From Ciborinia camelliae (Eukaryota; Ascomycota; Leotiomycetes; Helotiales; Sclerotiniaceae), in the NCBI GenBank assembly GCA_025890175.1, contig JANPYM010000001.1, positions 5,078,294 to 5,142,293 on the forward strand: DNA of 64,000 nt, given 5' to 3'. The notes below the pieces were generated by a model. It searched no databases, had not been told where the DNA came from, and saw nothing but the letters and a program-made list of their open reading frames with translations. A program made the position numbers and the translations under genes. Positions 19,552 through 34,177 of the stretch are shown here, one piece after another (the first letter of the stretch is position 1; the number at the start of each line of letters is the position of its first letter).

Positions 19552-22500
19552 TGTCATACGCATCACATAGGATCATGAAAGTAAAATCGTAGATATATAA
19601 TCTAATAAAAGAATTATACTAAAAAAAAAAGAATTTTTTTGGAAAAAATATTATTTAATATAAATATTAATTATATAATTATAATAATTATATAATCAAT
19701 TACATAATTATTATATTAAACAAAAGTTTTAGCGTAACATTATTCTCCCTTTGAAGATAGATTTGAAACATCGAAGATATAAATCAAACCCGCTTTTTTT
19801 TACGTTAGCTTTTTTTATTCTTAAACCCAGGCTAGTTTGAATAAACGATATAAAAAACTTTTTTTTTTTTTTTTTTATATATAAAATCGAAAATATTATA
19901 ATAAATATAATTAAAAAAATATTTTAATTATTAAATTTTATATTATAATTATTTATAATAAAGTTTAAAATTCAAAATATATTTCAATTTCAATTTTTTT
20001 TTTTTATTAATTATCATTAATATAATAAATTGCTTTACATATTGATTAAATAAAAAATTCCCTAAATTATATTATAATATTAATATATAAAAAACATTAT
20101 AACATTTTATATATTTTAACAAAATAAATTTATAAAAAAAATTATTAAACATTTTTTTGATTAAAAAAAGGCTAATAAATTTAGTTTTTAATTTAATAAA
20201 AGATTATTTAAATTTTAATTATTTAATATTCAAAAAAACGAAATTATTTATTTTAAATAATAATATTAAAATTTATTTATTACTAACAAAATCTTTTATT
20301 TTAATTTAAATAAAATTTATTTTATTATAAAAAATATTTTATACATTTTTTATTTATCAAATAATATTAAAAATCTTTTTTTTATTCACAATCTTTTTAA
20401 AATTTCAATTTTAAAATATAATTAATCGAAAATTGAAATTTATTTGAAAACTAAAATCTTTATTAATAAAAAACGAAGATACCTTTGTAATATTAAAAAT
20501 AACATTATTTATTACAAATTTTATAAATATAAGTTATTTTATTTAATCGTCTTATTAATAAAATATATATATTCGAAAATATTATTTTACTTTTTTTATT
20601 AATATTCTTAATTTATTTATTTGATTTAAAATAATAAAATATAAATTTATACTTCCAAATTTATAAAATACAAAATAAATATTATTATAATTTTAAAACA
20701 AATTATAATTCTCAATCAAAAACAATAAAATCGAATAATTTATATAATTTAAAAATATATTAAATAATTAATTTAATTATTTTTTTAATAAATATTTTTT
20801 TTTTATTTGTAAAATAAAATATAAAATATTGTTTTTTAATTATTTGATTAATTACAATTAATATTATATTAAAATTAAAATTTAATAATAATTTAATAAC
20901 AAAGTTTATAAACATATTTTATTATAATTAAATAAAAATTGAAAATAAATAAAATATATTTTAATAAATTTATTATAAATACTTAATTTTCTAACAAATA
21001 TAATAATTATATATATATTACAAAACGTTTTTATTTATATAAAATTAATAATATTGTTTTTTTAAAATTATTAAAATTTTAAAATTATTAAAATAATTAA
21101 TAACTAATTAATTATAAATTTTAATAATAATTTTTATTTATTAATCCCTAGATTTTAAAATTCAAATTTTATATTTATAATAAAACAATTTATTATTTAG
21201 AATAAAACAAAATATTAAAATTTTTTTTTTGCTTTATTGAATATCGTTTTTCATTATTATTATAATTTATTTGCAAAACTTGTTATTATATTATACATTT
21301 AATATTACAAAACAAAAATTAAAATTTATTTTATTATAAAATAAATTAAAAATATTTATAATATAAATTTTAAATTAAATATTTAAATAAATTTAATTAT
21401 AATTTAAAATAATTTATTATTAATATTAAATCCTATCATTTATTTTATTATATAAAAAATCTTAAATTTATTAACTCAAAACATTAATTTTATTATTATT
21501 CTTTTTTAATCGATATATTACCTAAAAATTATAATTAATAAAAAATATAACCCATTAAATTTATTATCTAATAAATTTCTTTATAATCATATAATATTAA
21601 AATGTTTTATAATTAATAAATATATTTATCAAAATCTTAATTTTTTAAATATCAACTTTTTATTTTTTGAAATATTAAATAATAACAAAGAATTCCTTAT
21701 CATAAATTTTATAATTATATTTAATTAATATTATCTTTTTAAAAAAATAAATAACAAAATATAATCGTTTATTATCTTTAATTTAAAAAAAAAATTTTTA
21801 ATTATATAATCGTTTATTATCTTTAATTTAAAAAAAAAATTTTAATAATATAATCAAAAACATTATATTCAACAAATATTTTTTTATTTTAATTAAAATA
21901 TATTAAAATAAAAATATAAATAATAATATTTTTTAATATTAAAAATGCTTTTTTATAATCAAGAATTTAATTAAAGCCAAATATTTTATTAACTTTAATT
22001 TACAAATTAATTAATAATTTATAAATTTAGAAATATTTATTAATAAATTGTTTATAAAAATTTGTAAAATCTATAAAACAAAAAATATTTTTTATATTTT
22101 TAAAATATTTTTAATCAAAAATAATCTAAATTTTTGCAAAATTTATTTTAATATTATTAATTAACAAAATTAAATTTAGAAATTTAATTTTTTAAATAAA
22201 GAATTTGCATTTTTTATTATTAATCTGTAAATCAATCTTTTTAAAAATATTGAATATTTGATATATATAATTAATATATTTGTTATAATTTTTATTGTAA
22301 ATCAAAATATTGTTTATATAAATAAATATAAAAATATTTAAAAATTTTCAAAATATATTATTAATATAATATTGAAAAATAATTAGCTTATTATATAATT
22401 TAAACAATATAATTTTGTAACAAAATAATTTGAATTTTGTATAAAATATAATTAAATCTATATTTTCTTTGATTTTTATTCAAATTTAATTAAAAATATA

Positions 22501-25500
22501 ATAAATATTAAATTTAATTATAAATTTTGATTTAATTATTTAAATTAAAGTTTTATTAATTAAAAATAAAAAATAAATATTTTTCTTAATAATAAAATTA
22601 AATTTATAATAATTAATATAAAATTATAGTTTATCCCCAAATTTTCAAATAAACAAAATTAAGAATATAAAAACTGTTTTATTAAACTTAATAAAATTTT
22701 TTTTAAAATTATTATTAATATATTTTTTAATAAAATCTAATTTTTTATTAAATATTTAGAATAATAATATATAATCAAATATATTAGATTTATCAAATTC
22801 AATATAATAATCAAAATCGCTATAAAAGAAAAATTTATTTACCTTATTTTTTTTAAATATATTTAAATAATTATAATAATTAAACAAAATTTTTTTATAT
22901 AAAAATCCTTTATTATTTTATTTAATCTTTATATTTTATTATTAATATTTTTTATTTATAATATTTGTTATAAAGATAACAAAAATCTAAATATTCCTTT
23001 ACTTTAAAATCGTTAAAAAAAATAATAATATTAATTATATTAATATATAATAAAATAAAATTTATAAAAATAAAAACTAAATTATTATTAAATACAAAAA
23101 TTTCAATAATTTTTTATTTTAAAATAATTTTTAATATAAAATATATTCCTTATCCCTATATTCCTTATTGAAAATGCAGATTTTAATTAGTTTTTTAAAA
23201 ATTCGATTTTTAATATGTTAGGGTACAAACAAAATTTTAATTTAAAAAATATAATCTTTATTTTTGTATAAATTATAATTCTATATTATTATATTTATTT
23301 ATTTTTTATTAATATTTAATAAAATATATTTATAATATAAAATATTATAATATTAATATAATTATATATTTAAATTTAAACAAATATTTTTTTGTAATTA
23401 ATTGTAATTTTAAAAATTTTATTATTAAAAATCTTTATTTTGTATAATCGAAATAAGAATATAAATTCAATTTATTTTATTTTGTAAATAAATGTAATAA
23501 TAGTTTTATTAATAAAGTTTTTATTAAAATAATATATATTAAACAAAATCGATATTAATGTTTTTATTTTTCCAAATAATTTGTTAATAAGTTTTATTAT
23601 TTTGTTTACAAATATAAATTTAATAAATATAGAATTATAATTAATTAATATAAATCAACAAAATTATAATTTTAAAATTTTTTTGAAATTAAATTGTAAT
23701 TATATTATAATTTTTAATACATTTAAACTAAAAATTTTTATTTATTTATTATAATACAATTTTATTTAATTTAAATATATTTTTTTTTGTAAAACAATTT
23801 TTAATAAAATAACTAATTTCTTTATAAATAAAACAAATATTTTTTATTTATAATTTTATTTATTTAAATATAAAAATTTTAATTTTTTTTTTAAATTCTA
23901 AATAATAAAATTAGAAATATTTTTTTTCCCCTTAATCTTTTTTTCATACTTTGATTTGTATTTTTTAATTATATTCAATTTTTTAATATTTATAATTATT
24001 ATATTAATTTTGTATTTTAAATCTTAAATTATTATATATTTATATAAAAAAACTATAATTTATTTTATATTCTTATTAATTTTATATTAAAAATTATTAA
24101 TTATAATTTTTTTAATAAATTTAAATTTAACAAAAAATTGTTAAAATTCTTTTTAAAACTAAACAAATAATTATTTGTTTTAAAACAATTTGCAATATTC
24201 GATTTAAACTATTTTAATTTTATTATTATTCCTATAAATTTATATAAAAATTTTAAACATTTTTTTTATTAATATAAAAAAATTTAAATTATTAATTTTA
24301 AATCGAAATACAAAATAAATAATAATCTCATCATTAATTTGTAATAATATATATATTATACAATTAATTTATATATAAAAATTATTTATATCTAATTTTT
24401 AAATTATTTAAAATTATTAAAATTTATATTAAAAAATCTATTATTTATTTTTATTAATTTCAAATTTAATTAAATTAAAAAAAATTTATATTAATTAATA
24501 AAAATAAAGATCAATTATAATTATAACAATTACTTTTTTTATATTTTTTTTAAATTATTAAATAATAATAATAAAATTAACAATTTTTTATTAATATATT
24601 TTTTAAATAATAATAAATTTATTAATCTTTATATTAAAATTAAAAATCTATATATTTTAATCAAAAATAATCAAAACTTTATTTTTTGTAATATTATCGA
24701 AATCAATAATAAAGTTATTAATAATTTCAAGCTTTTTTTTTTAATTTAAAAATTAACCTTTTTTAATTATTATAAAACAAAATAAATTTATTATAAATTG
24801 TTATAACATTATTATATTTATAGAATATATCGTTTATTTGAGTAAATGCAAAGATTAATTATTTTGAATTAAAATTTTTTAATTTTTCAATTTTTTTAAA
24901 TTTTTTTAATTAAAAAATAATATTGGATTTGTTTTTTTTTAAAAAAAAGTTATATTAAATATAAGTTTTATTATTATTAATAATATTATTGAATAATAAA
25001 AAAGTTATAATAAAATTGAAATTATATTTAAATAATAATATAATATTTTTTGTTAATAAATTATAATTGTTTTATATTAAAAAAAAAGTTTTTAATAATT
25101 AAAAAAAATATATTTGATTAATTATTATTTTATTAAAAATATATTATTTAAAAAAATAATTTAATTTTAAAATAATTATAAATAAAAATAAATAAAAGAA
25201 TTATTTTATTATTAATAAAACAAATGTTTTATATCGATTTAAAAATGAATATAAGATTTATTACAATCTATTTAAAGATAAATATAAATAAATATTTAGT
25301 TAATAATATATAAATGTAATTAATACCCTAATAAATATTTTGTTATATAAGATTTATTATAATTTATTTGAAAGTAAATATAAATAAATATTTAATTAAC
25401 AATTATATATTTTAATAAATACCCTGCAATATAAAATTCATTATTATTTAATAATTCAAATAATCCGTTTGTATTGAAATTTTAATTTATAAAACTATTA

Positions 25501-26178
25501 TTGTTACAAATTGTTGCAAATTTGCATTTTGTAAAAATTTTATTATAATATTTTAAAGTTGTTTCGTTTTTCGATATACTATAAAAACTTTACTATAATA
25601 TCCCTAAATTATTTTGTATAATCGTAAAATTAATATTATTATAATTTATTACAAATTTATACTTTTTGAATTAAAAAATTAGATATTTATAAATATTTAG
25701 ACAATTATCAAAAAATATTTTTAAAAATATAAATTTTGGAATATAAAATTGTTTTATAAACTTTTTATAATTTTACAAAAATATAGAATAAAATAAATAT
25801 AGTTTTTATATTATATGTTGAGAGTAGCCAGGGCCGTATGAGCCGTACGGACCGCGAAGCGGCCCGTAGGCCTAATACGGCTTAGCGCCCTATCTTAAGC
25901 TTAAATAGCATACAAGGTTCAACCTTAGTTCTAGTAGTAATTTCAAATAACATCACACAACTTGCACTTTCACGTGATCTACCTTTTTAACATTATATAT
26001 ATTATATAAAATTATAAAAATAAAATCATAAATATATAATTTGATAAAAAAACTATGTTAAAAAGGGAAGAATTCTTTTGAAAAGAACACTATCTAATAT
26101 AGATATTGATCATATAACCATGGTGGTCACATGATCAATCACGTGACTGTCATACTAGGCAGGGGCCTTGGCGTGACA
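19552..26178 (+). mobile_element. Complete RIP-decayed LTR retrotransposon, family G, TSD GAAAT
   Basis: 6,627 bp including a 182-bp nested insertion with TSD. It starts TGTCATACG and ends CTTGGCGTGACA, flanked by GAAAT at 19547-19551 and 26179-26183. The LTRs are 188 bp (19552-19739, and 25809-26178 minus the nested insertion). The 3' LTR end is far less mutated than the 5' LTR. The internal region shows no usable frame. It is collinear with 52373-58844 and, inverted, 1-2334. It is inserted in the outer C element, whose sequence resumes at 26179. Confidence 0.9.
25816..25992 (+). mobile_element. Solo LTR, family S (177 bp), GC-rich, TSD TTATA
   Basis: Starts TGTTGAGAGTAGCC and ends CTTTTTAACA, with TTATA at 25811-25815 and 25993-25997. 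It sits within the 3' LTR of the G element, and the intact LTR at 58658 shows the empty site. Canonical TG...CA ends and no RIP. It contains GTACGGACCGCGAAGCGGCC and TCACGTGAT. It is the only copy in the window and the youngest level of the nest. Confidence 0.9.
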
Positions 26179-26598
26179 GAAATATAATTAATTTTTTTAA
26201 TCAAAAATCAATATTTTATTATTATTATTGATAATATAATTTGGATTAATTAAATTTAATATATTTTAAATAAAAAAATTATAATTATAATTTTAATATT
26301 ATTAAAATTATTTCAAATAATTAAAAAAAAATTTAATTCGAAAATTGTAATTGTATAAATTAATAATAAAAAAGAAATTTGATATTTATTTTTAAAAGAA
26401 ATTTAAAAAAATTAATTAATAATTTGAATCTTTTTTTTTGGAAAATATTTAATAAATAATATTATTAAAAAAATATATAAAATGTTAATATTTGATTTTA
26501 AAATTTATTATTTTAAATTAATTTAAAAATTAATTAATAAAAGATTATTATAAAGTATATTATTTAATTAATAAATTAATTTTTTATTTATATACTTT

Positions 26599-26872
26599 TG
26601 TGACGAAGTTACAGGGGTACGGGTCACGTGACTAGCACGTGACCTACGATCACGTGCCTGATGGTGAATGCTCTTCATTCCTATAGTATTAGGTTTTAGG
26701 TATAGTACTCGCTTAGTACTATGCGCTAGACACTAGCGCTAGTTCAGTACAGCTACCTAGGTCTATATAAGGTTTAGCTATCCTGCATTTTCTTCTAGTA
26801 TTAGAATCTAGATTTTCATCAATACGAATCTTAGTTCCTAAATTATTAGATCCCCAAGTCGTCCTCGTGATA
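26599..26872 (+). mobile_element. Solo LTR, family T (274 bp), TSD ACTTT
   Basis: Starts TGTGACGAAG and ends CGTGATA, with ACTTT at 26594-26598 and 26873-26877. Near-identical to 347-620. Inserted in the internal part of the outer C element and not RIPed. Confidence 0.93.
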
Positions 26873-28106
26873 ACTTTTATTTAATAATATTAATTTATTT
26901 TTATTTATAATTATTTTTTTCGAAATATATTATAATAAATTATTTAACTTTTTTAAAACTTCAAATTTTTGATTATAAAATATTTATTCGAAATTTATAA
27001 TATTCAAAAAAATTAATAAAAAAGTTTTAATTAAAAATATTAAAAAAAAATTATATTTTTATAAAAATAAAAAAATATTATATTTATTTATTTTTAAATT
27101 TGTTTTTTAAAAAAATTATTAAAATTATAAATATTACTTTTAATAAATATAATTTTTTATTTAAAAAAACTTCAAATAAAAAACAATTTGATATAAATCT
27201 ATAAGCTTTTATATTTAATATAAACCAAAAAAAAGTTTATTGTTTTAAATAAAAGATTTTTTGAAAAAAAGAAAAAGAGATAATATGATTTTTTTAATTA
27301 TTTTATAAAATAAAAAATTTAATTAAAGTTTAATTTTTATAAAAAAAAATTTAAAAAGCTTTTTAATAATTAAATTACTTAATAAAATAAAATTTTGAAA
27401 ATTGATATTAATAATATTAAAAAATTAATTTATGTTGAGATATTGATTAAGATAATAAATTTTAAAAATATTATATAAAAAAACGTTTTAATATAAATAT
27501 TTGTTATTAAATTTAAATTAAAAAGTTTATAAAAAAATAATATTTTAAAATTTTTTAATTAATTTCAAAAAAGAAAAATTAATAATTTTTAAATAAATTT
27601 TAAAAAACAAATTAAATTAATTTAAATAAATTATTAAAAAAAATATAATTTATAATTAAAAATTATTTTTAATAGAAAAATATTAATTTTAAAAAAATAT
27701 TTATAAAAATAAGTAAATATTTTATATTATAAATTATATTTACAAAAATTATTATTAAAAATTTTAAAATCGATAATATAAATATTAATATAATATTTTT
27801 AAATAATGAATTGATTGATATTAAGATTTTAATAAAAATATCTTAATTTTTTAAAAAAAAATTTAAAAATTATAAAAATATTAAAAAAAAATTAAATATT
27901 TGTTTTAAATTGAAAAAGTTTTTTTATAAATTAAAACAAATATTTCAAATATAATAGTTTATTATTTAAAACTTTTTAAAAAATATCGGATTAATTTTAT
28001 TATTTACAAATCCGAATTTCTTTATTAAAAAAGAAATATTGTTTTTATTATATATCAATAATTTGTTATTAATTAATAAATATATAAATATTAATTTTAT
28101 TAAAAA

Positions 28107-28337
28107 AAAATATTAAATAAAAATATAAAGATTTTGAATTAATATAAATATTTTTTGAAATTCAAATCAAAAAGAATAAAAAATATTATATTTTAAAAGT
28201 TTATAATTCATTTTATATTAAAAAAATATTAAATAAAAATATAAAGATTTTGAATTAATATAAATATCTTTTGAAATTCAAATCAAAAAGAATAAAAAAT
28301 ATTATATTTTAAAAATTTATAATTCATTTTATATTAA
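28107..28337. repeat. Tandem duplication of about 115 bp
   Basis: The unit (AATATTAAATAAAAATATAAAG ... TTCATTTTATATT) occurs twice head to tail, with a few differences. The homologous position in the complete C copy (near 32580-32690) has a single unit, so the duplication is specific to the outer element. Confidence 0.85.
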
Positions 28338-29119
28338 AAAAATATTAAAAAAATTTGAAATTTATTTTTTTAATATTAAAAAAAACTTTTTGGTTTTTTA
28401 ATATAATAATATATAAAATTAAGTTTAATAATTTATTTTTTAATAATAAAAAAAATCTTTATTTTTAAATAATAAGTTTTTATATTTATTTATTAAATAC
28501 AAGTTAGTTGAATATTTTTATTATTATAAAATAATTTGTAAAAATAATATAATTATTTAAAATATAATATTTTATATTTATAAAATATTTGTTTTAATAT
28601 ATTATAAAAACTTTTTTGTTTAAAATTTTATATTTTAATTATTTATAATAATCTTTTTCGAAATATATAATTTATATTAATTTAATATAAAATTTAAAAT
28701 AATATTAAAAATTTATACAAAAAATTATTATTCTATAATATAAAACAGCAATTATTTGATTATTAGTAATTAGATAAAAGTTTATTTTTCAAAATATTAT
28801 AAAAACGAAAATAATTGTTATAAACGAAAATGTTAAAGAATTTATATAAATAAAAAAACTAATTATAAATTTAAAAAAATATATAAAGATAAAGTTATTT
28901 ATTTTAATATTATTTATAAATAATAAAAACAATATTAATTAAATTAAAAAAAACAAATTTTATAATAAGGCCAAATATATTAATCTTAAATAATATTATA
29001 TCAAAAATAATATAATAAACAAAAACAAATTTAAAATATTTTAAATAATTAATATTAATTAAATTATAAATATTTTAATCAAATAATTAATCCCAATTAA
29101 CTTTTTTATTTATTATATT

Positions 29120-32100
29120 TGTTGAAGATCATATTCATTATAATATGACCAAGATCTACCTTACCTTTTAATATAGCTTAGTTTTCTTTAATTATATAAT
29201 ATCTTTTATTTATTTTATAGTTTTTATATATAATTTTAATTTATTTATATAATATATATATATTATATATTTAATAAATTATAAAACCTATATAATTATA
29301 TTTTATTAATAATTATATTAAATTTAAATATAATTTTTTTTGATTTTTTTTTTGTTATTACAAAATAAAAAAAGATAATTATATTTAAAGGTAATAATTG
29401 GGGTAAATTTAAAGATTCGATTTTTTTAATATTAGTTTTTATAAAAATTATTAATATTATAAAAAATATTAAAAAAAAATTAAATGTTTTGAATAATAAG
29501 AATTTATTTAATAATTATAAAAAATATTATAATTATATTTTATCAATTTTAAATTTTAATATTAATAATATTTATTATTTAATTTTAATATTTTTTGTTT
29601 GTAATTTTAATATTATTGATATATAAAAAATATTAAAAAAAAAAAAATAATTTCGTATATTTATAATTTATTATAAAAATTAAAAAACAATTTTATTATA
29701 TTAAATTTGATTTTAAAATTTAATTATTTTATTAATTTTTTAAACAATTTTTTTATTTTTAATAATAAATCTTTTTTAATATTTAAATTATTAATAACAA
29801 AAAAATCTTTTAACAATTTTTAATTAAAATTTTCGAATTATTTGAATAATAGTAAATCAAAATATTTGTTTTCAATTTTAATTTTTTTTTTCAAAATATT
29901 ATAATTATTTTTGTAATAATAAAGAAATCAATTATAATGATAATAGTAAATGTTGTTAATAATCAAAAATTATAATATAAATATAATAAAAAAGAATAAT
30001 ATAATAAATTTTGAGATTACAATAATTATAATAATTTTGAATAAAATAATTAAAATAAAGATAACAATAATTTTGAAAATGGGATTAATAAGATTGTTAG
30101 GGATTAATATTGTTTTTATTTGAAAATGAAATATTATTAAAAAGATTATTATTTTTTAACAAAAATTTAAAAAAATGTTAAAAATAATAAAAAAAGATTT
30201 GTTAATAAAAAGAATAAAAATAAAAATGAAAATATTAAAATTAATTTTGTTAATAATTAATATAATAATATTATTTATTTTGATTTAATTATATATATAA
30301 TTAATTTAATTAAATAAATATTTGATTTTGATATTTTTTAATATTTTATTAAATAATTTGATAATTTGAAGTATATTTAATATTAATTAAATTTTAGAAA
30401 TATAAAAATAATTAATAATTTTTTTATTAAAAATATTATTTTTAAGAAAATTAAAATTAAAATAATAATATTATTTAATATATAATTTATATTTAAATTT
30501 AGTTTTATTTAATTTATTTCTATTAATTTATTTATAAATTTTAATTATAAAATTATATTTAAAAACAATTTTATATTATACTAAAAATTTGGTTAATTAT
30601 ATTTTGTTATTAAAAAATCGAAAGGTTTATATATTCTTTGATAATTTGTTTTAATTATATATAATAAAGATATAGATTTAAATAAAATATTTGTAAAGTT
30701 TGTTTATAAATGTTTCGAATATTTGAATTATAATTAATTAAATTGGTTTAAAAAATATATAATTAGTTTTAAATTTGATAGAAAAATTAAAATTAAAAAA
30801 TAAAAAGTTTATAAATTTTATTTTGTAAAATAAATAAAAAAATATTTTAATAAATATATTATTATTTGTATATTTATTAAATTTTATTAAATTTATTATA
30901 ATTTTTTTAAAATATAATTAATTTTTTTAATCAAAAATTAATATTTTATTATTATTATTAATAATACAATTTAGATTAATTAAATTTGATATATTTTAAA
31001 TAAAAAGATTATAATTATAATTTTAATATTATTAGAATTATTTTAAATAATTAAAAAAAAGTTTAATTTGAAAATTATAATTATATAAATTAATAATAAA
31101 AAAAGAAAATTTAATATTTATTTTTAAAAAAATTTTAAAAAGATTAATTAATAATTTGAATTCTTTTTTTTTAAAAAATATTTAATAAATAATATTATAA
31201 AAAAAAAAAATACAAAATGTTAATATTTGATCCCAAAGTTTATTGTTTTAAATCAATCTGAAAATTAATTAATAAAAAATTATTATAAAATATATTATTT
31301 GATTAATAAATCGATTTTTTATTTATATATTTTTGTTTAGAAATATTGATTTATTTTTATTTATAATTATTTTTTTTGAAATATATTATAATAAATTATT
31401 TGATTTTTCAAGATTTTGAATCTTCGATTATAGGGTATACGCTTAAAATCTACAATATTTAGGGAAATTAACAAAAAAGTTTTAATTAAAAATATTAAAA
31501 AAAAATTATATTTTTGTAGGAATAAAAAAATATTATATTTATTTATTTTTAAATTTATTTTTCAAAAAAATTATTAAAATTGTAAATATTGATTTTAATA
31601 AATATAATTTTTTGTTTAAAAAAGTTTTAAATAAAAAACGATTTAATACAAATCTACAAACTTTTATATTTAATATAAATATAAAAAAAAATTTATTATT
31701 TCAAATAAAAAATTTTTTAAAAAAAAAGAAAATAAACAATATTATTTTTTTAATTATTTTATAAAATAAAGAATTTAGTTAAAACCTAATTTTTATAAAA
31801 AGAAATTTAAAAATTTTTTTCAATAATTAAATTGTTTAATAAAGTAAGATTTTGAAAATTGATATTAATAATATTAAAAAATTGATTTATATAAAAATAT
31901 TAATTGAAATAATAAATTTTAAAAATATTATATAAGAAAACGTTTTAATATAAATATTTATTATCAAATCTGAATTAAAAAGTTTGTAAAAAAATAATAT
32001 TTTTGAAATTTTTTAAACAATTTCGAAAAAAAGAAAATTAATAATTTTTAAATAAATTTTAAAAAACAAATTAAATTAATTTAAATAAATTATTAAAAAA

Positions 32101-33801
32101 AAAATATAATTTATAATCAAAAGTTATTTTTAACAAAAAAATATTAATTTCAAAAAAATATTTATAAAAATTAATAAATATTTTATATTACAAATTATAC
32201 TAATAAAAGCTATCATCAAAAATCTTGAAATCAATAATATAAATATTAATATAATATTTCTAAATAATAAATTGATTAATATTAAAATTTTGATAAAAAT
32301 ATTTCAATTTTTTAAAAAAAAAATTTTAAAAATTATAAAAATATTAAAAAAAAATTTAAATATTTATTTTAAATTAAAAAAGTTTTTTTACAAATTAAAA
32401 CAAATATTTTAAATATAATAATTTATTATTTGGAATTTTTTGAAAAATATTAAATTAATTTTAATATTTACAAATCCAAATTTTTTTATTAAAAAAAAAG
32501 TATTTTTTTTATTATATATTAATAATTTATTATTAATTAATAAATATATAAATATCAATTTTGTTAAAAAAAAAATTGGTATTAAATAGAAATATAAAAA
32601 TCTTGGATTAATTTAAATATTTTTTGGAATTTAAATCAAAAAAAATAAAAAATATTATATTTTAAAAATTTATAATTTAATTTATATTAAAAAAATATTA
32701 AAAAATTCGAAATTTATTTTTTTAATATTAAAAAAACTTTTTTGTTTTTTCAAATAATAATTTATAATATTGATTTAAATAATTTGTTTTTTAATAATAA
32801 AAAAAATCTTTATCTCCAAATAATAGATTTTTGTATTTATTTGTTTAATATAATTTAATTAAATATTTTTTTTATTGTAAAACAATTTGTAAAAATAATA
32901 TAATTATTTGGAATATAATATTTTATATTTATAAAATATTTGTTTTAATATATTATAAAAACTTTTTTTTTTAAGATTCTATATTTTAATTATTTACAAT
33001 AATCTTTTTCGGAATATATAATTTATATTAATTTGATATAGGGTTTGAAATAGTATTGGAAGTTTATATAGAAAATTGTTATTATATATTATAAAAAAAT
33101 AATTATTTAATTATTAATTAAGCAAAAATTTATTTTTTAAAATATTATAAAAACGAAAATAATTATTATAAACAAAAATATCAAAAAATTTATATAAATA
33201 AAAACATTAATTACAGATTTAAAAAAATATACAAAAATAAAGTTGTTTATTTTAATGTTATTTATAGATAATAAAAGCAATATTGATTGAATCAAAAAAA
33301 ACAAATTTTATAATAAAGCTAAATATATAAATATCAAATAATATTATATTAAAAATAATATAATAAACGGGAATAAATTTAAAGTATTTTGAATAATTAG
33401 TGTTAATTAAACTGCAAATATTTTAACTAAATAGTTAATCTCGATTAGTTTTTTTATTTATTGTATCGGAATAAATTTAGATATAAAAAAATAATAATTT
33501 AGATACTTTTATATTATAATATAATTATATTATATAATACAAAATAATTAAACTTTATAGAAAAATAAATATTACAATTATAAATTATTATAGGAGTTAA
33601 TAAAGCCTAAAATATAATTCGATGATTATTAATTATAAAAAGAATGTTAAAAATCATATTTATTATAATATAATCAAGATCTACCCCACCTCCTAATATA
33701 GCTTAGCCTCCTTTAATTGTATAGTACCCTCTACCTACTTTATAGTTTTTATACATAACTTTAGTCTATTTACATAATATACATATACTATATGTTCAAT
33801 A
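29120..33801 (+). mobile_element. Complete RIP-decayed LTR retrotransposon, family C (4,682 bp), TSD ATATT
   Basis: The LTRs are each 157 bp (29120-29276, 33645-33801), starting TGTTGAAG (5') and ending CAATA. ATATT flanks at 29115-29119 and 33802-33806. It lies inside the 3' part of the outer C element, whose sequence continues at 33807. This is the cleanest full copy of the family and the reference for the others. All coding frames are destroyed. The 3' LTR retains more GC than the 5' LTR. Confidence 0.92.
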
Positions 33802-34177
33802 ATATTAAAATAAATTTAAATATAAAAAAAAAAATTAATATTTAAAAAAAATCTAAATACTTTTATATTACAATATAATTATATTATATAATATGGGATA
33901 ATTAAACTTTATTAAAAAATAAATATTATGGTTAAGGTTATTATAAAAGTTAATAAGGTTTAAAATATATAATTTGATAATTATTAATTAAAAAAAAAAT
34001 ATTAAAAATTATATTATTATATTATATTTATTATGATAATATAAATAATTAAGATTATTAAGGTTTATTTTATCTTTTAATATAACTTAACTTTCTTTAT
34101 TGTATAGTACTCTCTATTTATTTGTATATAGCTTTAATTTATACAAATAATATACATATTATATGTTTAATAAATAT

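Larger units (their letters stand above)
16989..34172 (+). mobile_element. Outer family C LTR retrotransposon expanded to 17.2 kb by nested insertions, TSD AATAT
   Basis: The 5' LTR is 16989-17291 (127 bp of it is an insertion plus TSD) and the 3' LTR about 34000-34172. Flanking AATAT is at 16984-16988 and 34173-34177. Internal sequence is recovered in order from 17292-17996, 18185-18519, 19012-19551, 26184-26598, 26878-29119 and 33807-33999, and matches 29277-33644 of the complete C copy. All is RIPed with no surviving frame. The first base pair after the TSD reads TC instead of TG, an isolated substitution. Confidence 0.85.
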
